Assembly (NCBI RefSeq): GCF_019578655.1
Contig: NC_063259.1
Span: forward strand, 6,250,001 to 6,314,000
Origin: Ricinus communis
Taxonomy: Eukaryota; Streptophyta; Magnoliopsida; Malpighiales; Euphorbiaceae
Length of the DNA stretch: 64,000 nt
Direction: 5' to 3'
The notes under the pieces were generated by a model that did no database searches, was not told where the DNA came from, and was given only the letters and a program-made list of their open reading frames with translations. Both the position numbers and the translations under genes were made by a program. Shown piece after piece: positions 47,421-59,659 of this stretch; within the stretch, counting starts at the first letter, position 1; every line of letters begins with the position of its first letter.

Positions 47421-47733
47421 ATGTAAACCACAACAAAATTCATAAAAAACTTAAGATGAAAGGATAGGAGTGGAGAGTTGATCAGTAGCCCTGCAAAATG
47501 ATTCCACTTGAGCTTCTAAAGATGCACGGGTATCTCAATTTTTAGCACTCTTTTGGTTCCTGATTCCATTTTCCAACGTGTCATACAAAGAGTTTAGCAT
47601 TGAACCTCCTTATCATCCACTATCTGAATCATAAACTTAACTAAATAAATATGTACAAACAAAACATAAATAAAAATAAATAAATAAATGGCTAAATTAA
47701 CAAATAGCAAATTTCACTCTAGTTTTCAAACAT

Positions 47734-47751
47734 TCCACGGCAACGGCGCCA
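47734..47751 (-). other. C primer binding site (Asp tRNA)
   Basis: Minus strand TGGCGCCGTTGCCGTGGA, one mismatch to the Asp tRNA complement, six bases from the LTR. Confidence 0.9.
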
Positions 47752-47757
47752 AAAACT

Positions 47758-49136
47758 TGATGTGTGCTACTTGTGTTAGCTACAATCTAAGGCAGTGTAC
47801 CTATCGATGCAGTCTAGCACTAATGGCGAGTATCAAGGTCGTATTCCTCGGGAAAGTGAAAGCCCAGAGTTACTCCTTTATTCTTTGTTAGATTAACCTA
47901 AAATGAATGATGAATAATTTCTAAACTAACTAATAGCTACAAGCTAAGTTCTAAGAGAGATGTAGGAGTAATTGATAACTAAAATAACCAAGACAAGAAA
48001 GCAAACCCAAAGGAAACCTAAACTAGTTGGCAATCAAACAAGAGATAAAGGATTGGTGAGTCTAATTATGCTACCCGTGGATGAATTCTTAACCGAATTT
48101 GGTTTCTCTCTCGAGATAACTGAATTCCTAAACCTAATAACCTAAAGTTGGAATTTCTTCCTAATGATTGATTCTTAAATTAGCATTAAGCTTTAATCTG
48201 CCTCTATTAAGCTTTGTTAATTCTTAATCCGGCTAGTTAATTATCCTTATCTCTAAGCGATCATTAACCAGTTCTTGCTACTCAAAATTCCAATTGCCAA
48301 ATGGACTTCTCAATCACACAAAGCAATCTAAACACATAATTCACAACGTCTCATGAATAATGTATTATCTTATTAATACTGAAAGTAAGAAGAATACAAA
48401 ACTAACCCAAACAATCCAATAATAAAATATCAAGCCAACATAGTAAAGAAATCCCAATGGATTTAATCAATCTAGCTAATCATGTTCATTATCAAAATCC
48501 ATAAGAATTCAATTATAACAATGAGTAAAGGTAGAGAAACCCGATTACACCCTTGGATGAGAGTAAACAGCCCCAATTCCTCTTGCTCGAGTTGAATCGA
48601 TTCTTGTTCCTCTTGCTCGATTTGAAAACCAATCAACGAACCTCACCCAATCTTCAATCTTTAAAGGGAATCCGATTGAAACCTTGATCCAAGTCTCCTT
48701 TTCCCTTGGTTTTAGCTCAGAAAACCCTTAAGGAGAGAAAAGTTAGGGTTTGGGATGTTCTCCCCCGCTCTCCTCCTTTCTTTATTCTCTTCTTTCTTTT
48801 AATTAATTCCCCCTATCGCCGCCAATGGCTGTGTTGATGCCCGTGATCCCAACACGGGCTGATGTTTGATGCACCAACACGGCCATGTTAGTGCACGTGT
48901 TGGGAGCACGGCCAGTGTTGAAACTAATACGGCCATGTTCAGATTAGGGATGCGCAAACTCGACTTGTTTCGGCAACTTTGACGTCCAATTCTTCCCTTT
49001 ATCACTCTTTGACTTCTTTTGGACCTAAAGCACACAAACAAATGCATAGGGTGAGTGTTGGGACCAATTCACATCCAAATGTACATAAATTTTGCCTTAA
49101 AATCCCTATTTAGATGTGTGTATTCTACGCACATCA
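47758..49136 (-). repeat. C 5' LTR
   Basis: 1379 bp, TGATGTGTGC to CTACGCACATCA. Matches 43392-44826 except for a 57-bp deletion near 48860 and scattered substitutions. Confidence 0.92.
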
Positions 49137-49141
49137 TTCTA

Positions 49142-49245
49142 TAAGAATTTAAAAGGCAAAAATCAAAAGCCAGGGTTCTCTCTCGAATCCCCCCATCCCA
49201 TAGTCCAAGTTAGTGTCCATCCTTTAGGTCCACAAGGTCGATATA
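49142..49245 (+). repeat. G2 continuation after C
   Basis: Inverted match to 33290-33400 of G1 (antisense gene 1, 3' part), up to CCACAAGGTCGATA. Similarity ends there. Confidence 0.7.
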
Positions 49246-49368
49246 TAATGTTACCGGTCGTCCACTTGCTCTAAGCTCTTATGATCCTTCTAATGAAAAC
49301 CCGAGTTAAAAGGACGCTTTATATATTAATGTGTGTGTTAACCCTTCTCTTTGTAGCCAATACATCTC

Positions 49369-50640
49369 ATGCATTATACCCATCATACTAACCTTGTTAT
49401 TTTTAGCCACATAGATACTCCTTTGGGTTGGAGGAGACAAGATAGTAAAAGTCTGGACAGGGTACCAATCTTCATGATAATTCAGACTGTGTCAGAGCTT
49501 CTTGAAAAGCCAAGACATCAAGCTTCCACAAGGGAGACTGAAGCTACATATGAAATGGCCAGTGAAAGAGCTAATGAGCTAGATGTTAAGATCCTTAAGA
49601 ATACTATTATCGATAATCTAAGGGAAATGATCCAGGAGGAACCAACAACTTTTGGCCGGGATGAACCAAGCCCCATCTGTTGTTCCGATTGTACTGGCTA
49701 ATCCCCAACCCTCCTAAAATAGGAATGCTCAAAATTTCTAGGATTTTGATGAATATGTGTTGGACCAAGCCAAAAGGAAACAAACCTTGCCACTAATGAA
49801 GGTGTAAGTGGCTTAAGCTCCAAGCTTGACAAGATTCAAGGCATGCTGGAAATAAAAGGGTTGGACCCAAGTTAAGATTTTGAGGAGTTAGTGTTGTCTG
49901 GTGAGGATAAGCTGCCTGTAAAGCTTAAGATGCCTGAGATGATCAAGTTCAATGAGACTGATGATCCAAAGGTCTAAAGTACTATGTCACCATCATGGGA
50001 ACAACACAGTTGAGAAGGACCCAAATTGTCAAGCTATTTGTATTATCATTAGAAGGACTTAACCATGGTCTAGAAAAATCTACAAAAGCTAAATGGCGTG
50101 ATTTGTATAATTCATTTGTTAAACAATATGACTATAATACCATTTTAAAGTCTCAATAAGAGATCTTGATTCCACCAAATAGAAGCCGAACGAGTCCTTC
50201 GATTTCTTGACTAGGTGGAGAAACAAGGTTAGGTTAATGAATAACAAGCCTTCTGAAAAGGATCAAGTTCGTATGGTGGTCCGAAATGTTCTTCCTGGTT
50301 AGGTCGAAAGGCTTCAGACGATGAACCCAAAGACTTTCATGGACCTGTATGATGATGGACTTCGGATCGAGGAAATCAATAATGACAAAAGGAAGACTGT
50401 GTGAACTAGTGGAAGGCCGAATTATTAGGCTGGAGGGAATAGCACTTTGGATGTGAATATTGTCTAGCAACCTAGGAAATTCTCCTATTTCAAGCAATCT
50501 CTCTCAAAGATTTTTGAGAGGTTAGTGTAGAATGGCATGCTCCAACCAACCACCATTAAGAACCCACCAAAACCAAATGCACTTGGTTACAAACCCAACA
50601 CCTACTACAAGTTTCACCAAGCACCTAGCCACTACATATA
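49369..50640 (+). pseudogene. G3 gag
   Basis: Open 110-residue piece 49369-49701 with EMASERANELDVKILKNTII. Farther on are FIISLEGLNHG-like and SFDFLTRWRNKVRLMNNKPS, then MNPKTFMDLYDDGLRIEEIN near 50320-50380. A finger-like NALGYKPNTYYKFHQAPSHY-type segment at 50575-50640 has lost its cysteines. Many stops. Confidence 0.65.
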
Positions 50641-50829
50641 TAATCCATCCGGCTAAAACACGAAACTCAAGACCTTATTGATGTTGAAAAACTGGCCAAC
50701 CTAGACCAGCTTAGTACTAGAAGAAACCCCTACCAAACTACAACAACACACTACCATCAATACATCAACAGCTTCATTTCCAAGCTCATAATGGTTTATG
50801 ATCCTATATTCAAACTCTTAATGAAACAT

Positions 50830-51690
50830 CAACTTGTTGTATGGTATGAACACTGTCAGAAAGCATTTGATATGATTAATGAGTATCTAATGAAATAGTT
50901 ATTTGAAGCTTCGTCTCTTGCGGGAAAGCTAGTAAGATAGTTAGTACTGCTAACAAAATTTGACATCGAATACATCACTAAGAAGGTGATCAAGGGTAGG
51001 GCTATAGCAGAGTTTTTATCTCAAAACATGATTGAAGGAGATGACCCTTGGGATCTAGAGTTCCTTGATGAGAATCTAGGGGCAATTAAGATTTAAGAAT
51101 GGAAGATGTACTTCGATGGAGCTGTAAACACAACAGGTGTAGGGTTAGGGGTAGTTTTGATTATGCTAGAAGGAGAAATGCTACTGATGGCTAAGATAAT
51201 GGATTTAAAAGTGATTAAAAAGATGGCGGAGTATGAAGCATGTTTATTTGGATTAAAAGCGGTCATGGTAGCAAGAGCGAGGTAGTTGATGGTCTACAAG
51301 GATTCCATGCTAGTGATCCAATAAGCCATTGATGAATGGGATGTGAAAGAGGAAAGATTGAAACCATATGTCAATTATTTCAAGATTTTGGTTTGTAATT
51401 CTTTTAAATGTCCATTCATACACCTGCTGTGAGATGAGAATCAAATCATGGATGTGCTATGTACTTTATCATCAATATGGGACAACTCCTCGCAACTTTC
51501 AATGAAGCTGTTGGTGATTTTGAAGTCAGGAGCATCCTGTTATCAAGGAAATTAGATAATGCAAGTCTAGATAGGACTAGAAGAGAAGCCATGGTTCTAT
51601 GATCTAAAGAGATTTCTAGAAGATAGGGTGTACCCAGAGAAAGCGACTGTAAAAGAAAGGTATGCGTTGCAGATATAGGCTAGAAGTTAC
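50830..51690 (+). pseudogene. G3 RT connection and second RNase H
   Basis: KAFDMINEYL near 50860, LVLLTKFDIEYITKKVIKG and DDPWDLEFLDENLG, then the RNase H start WKMYFDGAVNTTGVGLGVVL near 51100. KKMAEYEACLFGLKA, with the Glu kept, and a degraded DENQIMDVLCTLSS follow. It is better preserved at the active site than the G1 copy, but stops are frequent. Confidence 0.7.
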
Positions 51691-52740
51691 CTCAACTATG
51701 AAAGAATACTATACAGAAGAATAGCTTCAAGTGTCCAGCTTTGATGTGTTACTAAGGCAGAAGCAAAAGCAGTGATGGAAGAGATGCACAAGGGAGCGCA
51801 CCTCACGTGAACGACATAGTGTTAACCAGGAAGATTATATATCAAGGCTATTACTAGTTAACAATGGAAAAGGATTGTATAGTTCTAGTAAGGAAATGCC
51901 ATAAGTGCTAGCTTTATAAGGACTTGAGTCATGTACCTCCAATTGAATTACATAATTTGACATCCCCATGGCCTTTTGCAACTTGGGGAATCAAAATTGT
52001 CGGAGAGATAAAACCTCCTACAAATGGTTATAGATACATAATAGTGGCAATCAACTATTTCGATATAGAAAGGAATATGATTTGCCAGGTTTATAGAAAG
52101 GAATATGATTTGCAGATATGGAGTCCCACATCACATCATAACTGATAATGGGTTCCAGCTCATGGGTGAAACAACGAGTTGTTGATAGAATACATCATCG
52201 AGTATTATAAGTCTTTTCCATACAGACCTCAAGAAAATGGAGTACTATATGTAGCCAATAAGAACTTAAAGTAAATACTCTCGAAGATGGTATGGATCAT
52301 AAGGATTGGTCATTTCGGTCATTCTTTGCACTTTGGGGGTATCAAACAACTAAGTGAACGTCGACCGGACTGACTGCATACTCTTTGGTTTATAGGACTG
52401 AAGCAATCTTACCATTTGAGCTGGAGCTGAAGTCCTTGAGAGTTCTATTGAAGGCATGAACAGTTGGCTCTAGTCAATGAAAGAAGGATAAAAGCCCTAT
52501 ACCACTTGCAGTTGTACCAGAAATGGATAGCCAGGGCATTTAATAAAAAAGTGAAGCCGAGAAAAATCAGACCTAGAGATTTAGTATCAAAACATAAAGA
52601 CCTACCGTGTTTGACAAATTCAAGCCTAATTAGGAAGGCTGTACTTGGTAAAGAAAATCATGCCTAAAGGTGCCGCTAGGATCTCAGATTTGGATGAACG
52701 AGTTCTCTGAGCCAATCAACCTGGACTGTCTCAAAAAATA
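51690..52740 (+). pseudogene. G3 integrase and pol end
   Basis: Open piece 51924-52145 holds WPFATWGIKIVGEIKPPTNG and YIIVAINYF (first-Asp region, Asp changed). ITDNGFQL with the second Asp is near 52135, in another frame. YRPQENGVLYVANKN is near 52230, with the Glu region altered. The C-terminal PRDLVSKHK and KKIMPKGAARISDLDERVL segments follow at 52570-52710. Confidence 0.7.
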
Positions 52741-53222
52741 CTATATGTAAGAAATATATAATAGAAAAAATAGCCTACTGATCGAAAAACCCAAAAAGGG
52801 TTGGTCAGGCATAAATTAAGGCAATGAGAGAAAAAAATCGGTTAGAAAAACTTAAAAGACTAGCTGATGACAGGATTTGTATCATGAGAAATAAAAATGT
52901 ATCCATTTCGGCCTCTATTAATGAATAAATTGTTTGAAATTCTTATCAAATCTACATATGCCTGTCTATTACCTTACGCACTAATTGAAAAGAAGAATTA
53001 AGATAAAATACTAAGAAAAATGAATGAGATCTAAAAAAGAAACATGTTTTTCATTTCCTTCTCTTTGCACTTGCATCTGCGTCTTTAGAATCAGCAGCTA
53101 GGTCTTGAGTTCTTTTGAACCTCGAAAATCCAATAGAAGTGGTAATCTAAAGCTCAACCCAAGCTTTGTAGTTATCATCTGTGATCAGATCGCCTTTGAA
53201 GTCAAGATTGCACTCTAAATGT

Positions 53223-53690
53223 GTCTACTCGGAAAAATCAAGAAAAATTTGAAAACGTAATGCTCATAAACATAACTAAAATTTCAAGATATAAAAATAA
53301 TGCAAACCTATGAATCAAAAACCCTAGCATTTTGATGCGAGTGTAGATATCGGTGATGCCAACTCTTGGTTACTCAGCTAGAGTCACAAGTCCAAAAACT
53401 ACTCATATTCTCGGGCTTTCTTTAACTTATTCTTTTTCTTGATTTTGAACCCTTTTGAGAATAGTGGAATAGAGCGAAAGATTCTTAGCATCGTTGTTGT
53501 TTTTTTTACATCTCAAAAGAATAAGAGAGTACAAAGGGGTATTGGATGTATCTACTCGGTAAAATTATAAGAAATTTGAAAACTTAATGCTCATAAACAT
53601 AACTAAAGTTTCAAGATATAAAGGTAATTCAACACTGTGAATCAAAGACCCTAACATGGATACCAAGCTTAATTCCTAATTAAAAAGCTT
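53223..53690 (-). other. A2 3' untranslated region with partial duplication
   Basis: No gene. A segment starting TCTACTCGG at 53223 to about 53325 is repeated, with changes, at 53545-53650; both match A1 26815-26930. Confidence 0.6.
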
Positions 53691-55013
53691 GCGCATCAGT
53701 CATCCTTTTACTTGCGTAATAGATGGCCTTAAAGTGCTTTTCTATCCTTTGACCGAGAACAGCTCCAACTGCAAAATCACTCGCGTCACACATTAGCTCA
53801 GAAGGAAGACTCCAACCTGGCGCTGCCATAATTTAGGCGTTAACAAGTTTGGCTTTCAGGGAGGCGAAGGCTACCATACATTCCTCATCAAACATAAAGT
53901 CAACATCCTTCTCCAAAAGTCTAGTAAGAGGTCTAGTATTTTAGAGAAGTCTTTAATGAACCTACGGTCAAAACCCACATGCCCAAGAAAACTTTCAATA
54001 GCCGTGATAGATGAGGGAGGTGGTAGTTTCTTAATAGTCTTAATCTTTGTTCTATTCACCTCAATTCCTTTACTAGAGATTTTGTGTCTTAGCGCAATGC
54101 CTTCCTTTACCATAAAATGGTATTTCTCCCAATTTAACACTAAATTGGTCTCCTCACATCTTACCAACACCTTTTCCAATTACTCCAAACATTCTTCAAA
54201 TGAATTTTATGGATAGAAAATTCATCCATGACAGATTTCATAATATCTTCAACCAAGTTATCGAAGATAGCCATCATGCACCTTTGAAATGTGGTCGGTG
54301 CATTGTAAATTCATACAACATTCTTCTATATGTAAAGGTCCCGTAAGGGCATGTGAATTTGGTGTTTTTCTGATCCTCAAGGGCTATTGGAATATGAAAA
54401 TATCCCGATATACCATCCAGAACATAGTAGTACTCATGCCCTAACAATCTCTCTAGCATTTGATCAATGAATGACAAAGGAAATAATTTTTTCTTGCGGA
54501 ATCATTCAGTTTCCTATAGTCGATGCATACTCTCCATCCTGTCACAGTTCTTGTTAGGATTAGCTCATTATTTTCATTTACCACAACTGTCATGCCTCCC
54601 TTCTTTGGCACTACTTGTACTGGGCTTACCCAAGAACTATTCGGAATAGAATAGATACTCTCGGCATTAAGGAATTTAATCACTTCCTTCTTCACTACTT
54701 CCTTTATGTTATGATTGAGACGCCTTTAAGGTTGCACCACAGTTTTGAACTCTTCTTCCATAAGAATCTTATGTGTGCAAAAAGAAGGGTTGATTCCCTT
54801 TATATCAGCAATCTTCCAAACTATTACCCTCTGTCTTCCCCTCAAGACTTCCAATAATTTAGCCTTCTGATCATTCAGTAATGCAGAACTGATTATTACT
54901 AGTAGCTCGGATCCTTCCATCAGAAAGGCGTACTCCAAGTGTTCTAAAAGCTGCTTGAGTTCCAAAGAAGGAGGATCTTCATTGGAAGGCTTCATCATTT
55001 CCTCCTTGGGCAT
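53690..55013 (-). pseudogene. A2 pre-RT linker, RT and RNase H start
   Basis: 54726-55013: MPKEEMMKPSNEDPPSLELK linker. 54453-54695: [20 protein letters not shown] and VCIDYRKLNDSARK. 54274-54477: VLDGISGYFHIPIALEDQ. The catalytic motif, FMDD in E, reads VMDE near 54215-54235, so the second Asp is Glu. 53871-54179: [18 protein letters not shown]. RNase H starts near 53800 with [18 protein letters not shown] and ends at 53690. Inactive. Confidence 0.85.
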
Positions 55014-55056
55014 CTCTATAGGCTCGAAAGCCTACTTTCTCATTGGCCTTGCTGCC

Positions 55057-56531
55057 TGATGGGTACTACTCGTGTTAGCTACAATCTAAGGCAGTGTACC
55101 TATCGATGCAGTCTAGCACTAATGGCGAGTATCAAGGTCGTATTCCTCGGGAAAGTGAAAGCCCAGAGTTACTCCTTTGTTCTTTGTTATATTAACCTAA
55201 AATTAGCGATAAATAATTTCTAAACTAACTAATAGCTACAAGCTAAGTCCTAAGGGAGATGCAAGAGTGATTGATAAACAAAATAATCAAGACAAGAAGA
55301 CAAACCCAAAGGGAATCTAAACTAGTTGGCAATCAAACAAAAGATAAAGGATCGGTGAGTCTAATTATGCTGCCCGTGGATGAATTCTTAACCGAATTCG
55401 GTTTCTCTCTCGAGATAACAGAATTCCTAAACCTAATAACCTAAAGTTGGAATCTCTTCCTAACGATTGATTCTTAAATTAGCATTAAGCTTTAATCCGC
55501 CTCTATTAAGCTTTGTTAATTCTTAATCCGGCTAGTTAATTATCCTTATCTCTAAGCGATTATTAACCAGTTCTTGCTATTCAAAATTCCAATTGCCAAA
55601 CGGATTTCTCAATCTCATAAAGCAATCTAAACATCACAATTCACAACGTCTCATGAATAATGCATTATCTTATTAATACTGAAAACAAGAAGAATACAAA
55701 AGCAACTCAAACAATCCAACAATATAATATCAAGCCAACATAGTAAAGAAATCCCAATGGATTTAATCAATCTAGCTAATCATGTTCATTCTCAAAATAC
55801 ACAAGAATTTAATTACAACAATAAGCAAAGGTAGAGAAAACCCGATTACACCCTTGGATGAGAGTAAACAGCCCCAAATCCTTTTGCTCCAATTGAATCG
55901 ATTCTTGTTCCTCTTGCTCGATTTGAAAATCAATCGATGAACCTCACCCAATCTTCGATCTTTGAAAGGAATCTGATTGAAACCTTGATCCAAGTCTCCT
56001 TTTTTCTTAGTTTCAACTCAGAAAACCCTTAGGGAAAGAAAAATTAGGGTTTGGGATGTTCTAACCCTAGCCTCCTCTTTTTTTTCCTCTCATCGTTCCT
56101 TTAATTAATACCCCCTGTCGCCTCCAACACGTCTGTGTCCCTGGCCGTGTTAAGGACACGGGCTAGTGTTCCTGGCCGTGTTACTCTCTGTGGCCGTGCT
56201 CCATAAGATCTACTTCTTCTTTGATGTCCAACACGGCCGTGTTGGTTCCCGTGTTGGTAACACGGCCTGTGTTTGTGACCGTGTTGAGAACACGGCTAGT
56301 GTTGAGACCAACAGGGCCATGTTCAGCTTCCTCATGCTCGTACTTAGCTCGTTTCGGCAGCTTTGACGTCCAATTATGCTCCAATTCTTTCCTTTTTCAT
56401 TCTTTGACTTCTTTTGGACCTAATGCACATAAACATACGCATAGGGTGAGTGTTGGTACAAATTCACATCCAAATATCCATAAAATCGATCTTAAAAACC
56501 CCATTTAGATGTGTGTATTTTACGCACATCA
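55057..56531 (-). repeat. D 3' LTR
   Basis: 1475 bp, TGATGGGTACTACTCG to TTTACGCACATCA. Differs from the 5' LTR at only scattered bases by eye, plus one change in the palindrome cluster near 56245. Confidence 0.93.
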
Positions 56532-56546
56532 AATAACCCCACACTT
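56532..56546 (-). other. D polypurine tract
   Basis: Minus strand AAGTGTGGGGTTATT abuts the LTR. Confidence 0.85.
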
Positions 56547-57929
56547 AGCTCATTGCTTGTCCTCAAGCAATCAAAAGTAAAATAAGGAAAATAAACCACT
56601 AAGAAACAACACTTAAACTGACAGACAAACTAGAAAGCTCCTGCACATATCCTTAACAAGTGTAAGTCAAACAGAAAGAAACGAAGCAATCAATTCAAGT
56701 ATCATAACCAAGATGCTATTGATTCATAAAATACTATCTCAACAAAATTATTTAGAACCAACTCCTCACCAGATTCACTCTAAATCACTCAAAGTGTTTA
56801 AAGGGGTAGTGTTTAATCGCTCAATGCATCAACTACTGCCTTACTTACTATATGCTTGCTCTTAAATCCTACTCCTACCACTTATGGAGAGTCAACAACC
56901 ATGTCAAGAGGTCTTTATAAGGGTTGTAATGGGGATTAGGTAGGGGTAGGTAAATTTAGTCAGAGTTGAACCTATAGTGTTCTGCAATGAAATACATGAC
57001 ATGCACACAAACCACAAAAATTATAAGGGATAAACAATGAACAATAGTCCAAGGTGGGAAATAAGAATCAAGTCAAAATCAAGTCAGAGTTTAGCTCACT
57101 TACTTTCTTTCTTTTCATCACCTTTCCCTCTTATTCTTCTATTTCTACATTTTTCTTCTTTCTTTTTTTTCTTTTTTTTTCTTTTTTTTCATAAGGGAAG
57201 AACATTCACATAATAGAGTGAATTTCTTTTTGGATTGAAGTAAGTTGCTACAAGATTCCAAAGCTATTCCCAAGACAAAAATTCCCAATAAAAACAACTC
57301 ATGTGTAAAATCATAACCCAAAGCAGAATAAAACTAAGTGGTAATGGAATATGATACAAGAAATGGTGAAAGAAGGGGTTATCTACAGAATCAATAAACA
57401 AATGAAGGCTATTTGGCTAGAATGAAAAACCTAAGTGCCTCTATTATACCAAAGTATTAAACTCTCCTTGTGGCCCTCATAAGCATTACCGAGCAAGTTC
57501 TAAAAGTAAAGACAATAATCGGCACTCTCAACAAGAAATAAATACAAGCATATAAAGTGTATGCTTACAATTTAGGCTCAATTTCTCACAAGTGTGCTTT
57601 TTGAGTAGGTTCCAAACAAAAATCATCAAAACAGATTAAATAAACCAAAGCAACTTAGTGCAAAACTCAAACTAATTATCTTACATTCTTCCAAAAGACT
57701 TAACACTATCGGTTTTACCCGATCACATGGACATAAACAGGATTTCAAAAGCAAGTCAACAGTAAGAGCATCGAAACAAAGTGAAAAATTTTCAAAATTT
57801 TACAAAAAAGTTGCACAAAGAATAAACAAATAACTGAGATGGAATAAATGAAATGCGATATATACACTAGAAAAGGATATGAATTTCATATACAAAATAA
57901 TAGAACATGAAAGCAAGTATATATTGATA

Positions 57930-57971
57930 TCACCACCCCACACTTGAAGGACACACTGTCCTCAGTGTACA
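57930..57971 (-). other. D internal hairpin plus polypurine-like tract
   Basis: Minus strand GGACAGTGTGTCC then TTCAAGTGTGGGGTGGTGA, 1.4 kb from the 3' LTR. Confidence 0.65.
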
Positions 57972-58008
57972 AAATATATGAAATGAAAAAGGAAAAAGAA
58001 ACTAATAC

Positions 58009-58092
58009 TGCCCTGATTATGGCTCCGGAGTGAAAAGAGGTGCATCAGCAGGTATATCAGGGCGCTGGCTAGTCTGTGGTGGAGGAGTGGCT
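58009..58092 (-). pseudogene. D third-ORF C-terminal remnant
   Basis: Minus strand reads TPPPQTSQRPDIPADAPLF, equivalent to the end of the E third ORF at 19571-19650. The rest of that ORF is absent. Confidence 0.65.
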
Positions 58093-58334
58093 GCAAATAA
58101 TAAAATAAGGAATTAAAATCGAAACTCAAATAAAAATTAAATAAAATATAAAAACTAAAACTAATAAAATGTTTCAAAATGAAAGGGTAAAATAAAATAA
58201 ATTAAAAATGAAAAAGAAATAAAATAAAATTTGGGGTGCCTCCCAAAAGCGCTTCTTTTTGATGTGATGAGTCTTCTTAGCTGGACTCATGGTGAAAAGC
58301 AAATAGGCGTGATCAATGACCATCCATCCTTCTT

Positions 58335-59126
58335 CTAAGCAAATGGCTTCAAGTATCCGCGTAGAGGGATAATCGTCAATGTCCTCTTCCCGACTATCAA
58401 GCAAGGTGCCAGTATGATGGGCAAGACTCGCTCCTCGTATAATTGCACGTTGTCATGATGCTCTAGGGGCTCTTCCAATTTGAAAGCTGAAGTTTCACCA
58501 ATTGGAAGGATTGACGGTTGGGCAATTTCTTCAGGAACGTCAATGGTTTCCTCTAGTCCTTGTCTTGGTTCACTTACTAGAAGAAACTCGAGCTCCTCCA
58601 AGACTTCTTCATTGGATAACTCATGCTCATCTTCCATCATCGAACGGACTTGTGGAAAATCCACCAAAAAATCCTCTAACTGCAACTCAGCATCATCAAC
58701 TATGTATTCCTGTTGGTAGTCTTTCAGAGGGATCATGTTTGCCTCTTCCTTTTCTGGTTCTATGTTCATATTCAAAGAGTCGTCCTGCACATAAACATCA
58801 TTATCAAACATAATAGATAAACCAGAAAAATTCTCACCTAAACGCAAAGTGACGGCGCTCAAATGTTCCTCGGATTCAGTAGCATTTGATGGAGTTCCCA
58901 ATTGCTCTTTAGCTAGTAACTTGAAGATTAAGCCTACTTGATGCTCTATGTTGTTAATCGAGGCTTGTTGATCTTCAAGTATCCTCTCTGTTTGTTGGAA
59001 TCTATCATCAAGACTTGTAATGATCCTCATCATCAGCTCCTCCGACACTAACTCTTCATCTTGAGTTGAAGGTGCAAGATTAAATTTCTTGATGTGGTTG
59101 CCGAGATTCTGGTGGTTCTGGGACAT
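58335..59126 (-). CDS. D gag/linker fusion ORF (263 aa)
   Basis: Begins in gag C-terminal sequence (NLAPSTQDEELVSEELMMRI), then a coiled-coil-like part (RFQQTERILEDQQASINNIE) and an acidic stretch. It passes straight into MEDEHELSNEEVLEELEFLL and FKLEEPLEHHDNVQLYEERV, which in E lie after the protease. No protease motif occurs between. The frame is open over its whole length, unlike C. Either it is a remnant of gag-pol that has not yet decayed, or it is a small protein kept by the non-autonomous family. No known enzymatic motif. Confidence 0.6.
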   Translation of the reverse strand: MSQNHQNLGNHIKKFNLAPSTQDEELVSEELMMRIITSLDDRFQQTERILEDQQASINNIEHQVGLIFKLLAKEQLGTPSNATESEEHLSAVTLRLGENFSGLSIMFDNDVYVQDDSLNMNIEPEKEEANMIPLKDYQQEYIVDDAELQLEDFLVDFPQVRSMMEDEHELSNEEVLEELEFLLVSEPRQGLEETIDVPEEIAQPSILPIGETSAFKLEEPLEHHDNVQLYEERVLPIILAPCLIVGKRTLTIIPLRGYLKPFA

Positions 59127-59364
59127 CTAAGCTCCATCCATAGGGTGAATAAGTGCTCCACTCTTGATTATAGGTGCTTCCATACGAGTCATTTGGCCAA
59201 TTGCCCGTATAATTCACTTCTTCACAGTTATAAGAATAAGGAGTAAAATCACTGCACAATGGACAATCATTACTCAAATGTAAACCACAATAAAATCCAT
59301 AAAAAACATGAGATGAAAGGATAGGAGTGGAGAGTTGATCGGTAGCCCTGCAAAATGATTCCAC
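59080..59364 (-). pseudogene. D gag remnant
   Basis: MESFCRATDQLSTPILSSHV then LSNDCPLCSDFTPYSYNCEEVNYT, matching C 47330-47470 and distantly E 12330-12480. The NDCPLCSD pair of cysteines may be what is left of the nucleocapsid finger. It overlaps the fusion ORF in another frame, so a frameshift separates them. Confidence 0.6.
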
Positions 59365-59633
59365 TCGAGCTTCTAAAGATGCACGGCTATCCCAATTTTT
59401 AGCACTCTCTTAGTTCCTAATCCCATTTTCCAATGCGTCATACAAAGAGTTTGAATTTAGCATTGAACCTTCTTATCATTCACTATCTAAATCATAAACT
59501 TAAACTAAATAAATATGTACAAATAAAATAAAATAAATAAACAAATAAAAAAAATAAAAATCATAAAATAATAAGAAAGAAGAAAAATGGCTAAATTACC
59601 AAATAGCAAATTTCACTCTAGTTTTCATATAAT

Positions 59634-59651
59634 TCCCTGGCAACGGCGCTA
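59634..59651 (-). other. D primer binding site (Asp tRNA)
   Basis: Minus strand TAGCGCCGTTGCCAGGGA, two mismatches to the Asp tRNA complement, nine bases from the LTR. Confidence 0.88.
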
Positions 59652-59659
59652 AAAAAACT

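Larger units (their letters stand above)
43392..49136 (-). mobile_element. C: non-autonomous Athila-like element in G2
   Basis: 5.7 kb, target duplication TTCTA (43387-43391 and 49137-49141). LTRs of the E family, Asp-type PBS and the same PPT. The interior has only a gag C-terminal remnant, a gag/linker fusion ORF, the last few codons of the third ORF, the hairpin/PPT-like motif and the 3' untranslated region. No protease, RT, RNase H or integrase. The same deletion layout as D. Confidence 0.92.
49246..53222 (+). mobile_element. G3: plus-strand Tat element, internally deleted
   Basis: Contains gag (49369 to about 50640), then directly the connection/second RNase H, integrase and the pol end (52640-52740), which matches G2 41320-41420. 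The 3' untranslated region and the start of the antisense DUF7745-like gene (52990-53222) follow. Protease and RT are absent. It is cut at 53222 by A2-type sequence. No LTRs. Confidence 0.75.

Noticed and set aside
43387..49141. C as an insertion into a host gene
   Set aside because: Both flanks are Tat element sequence (G2), shown by the inverted match to G1 on each side.
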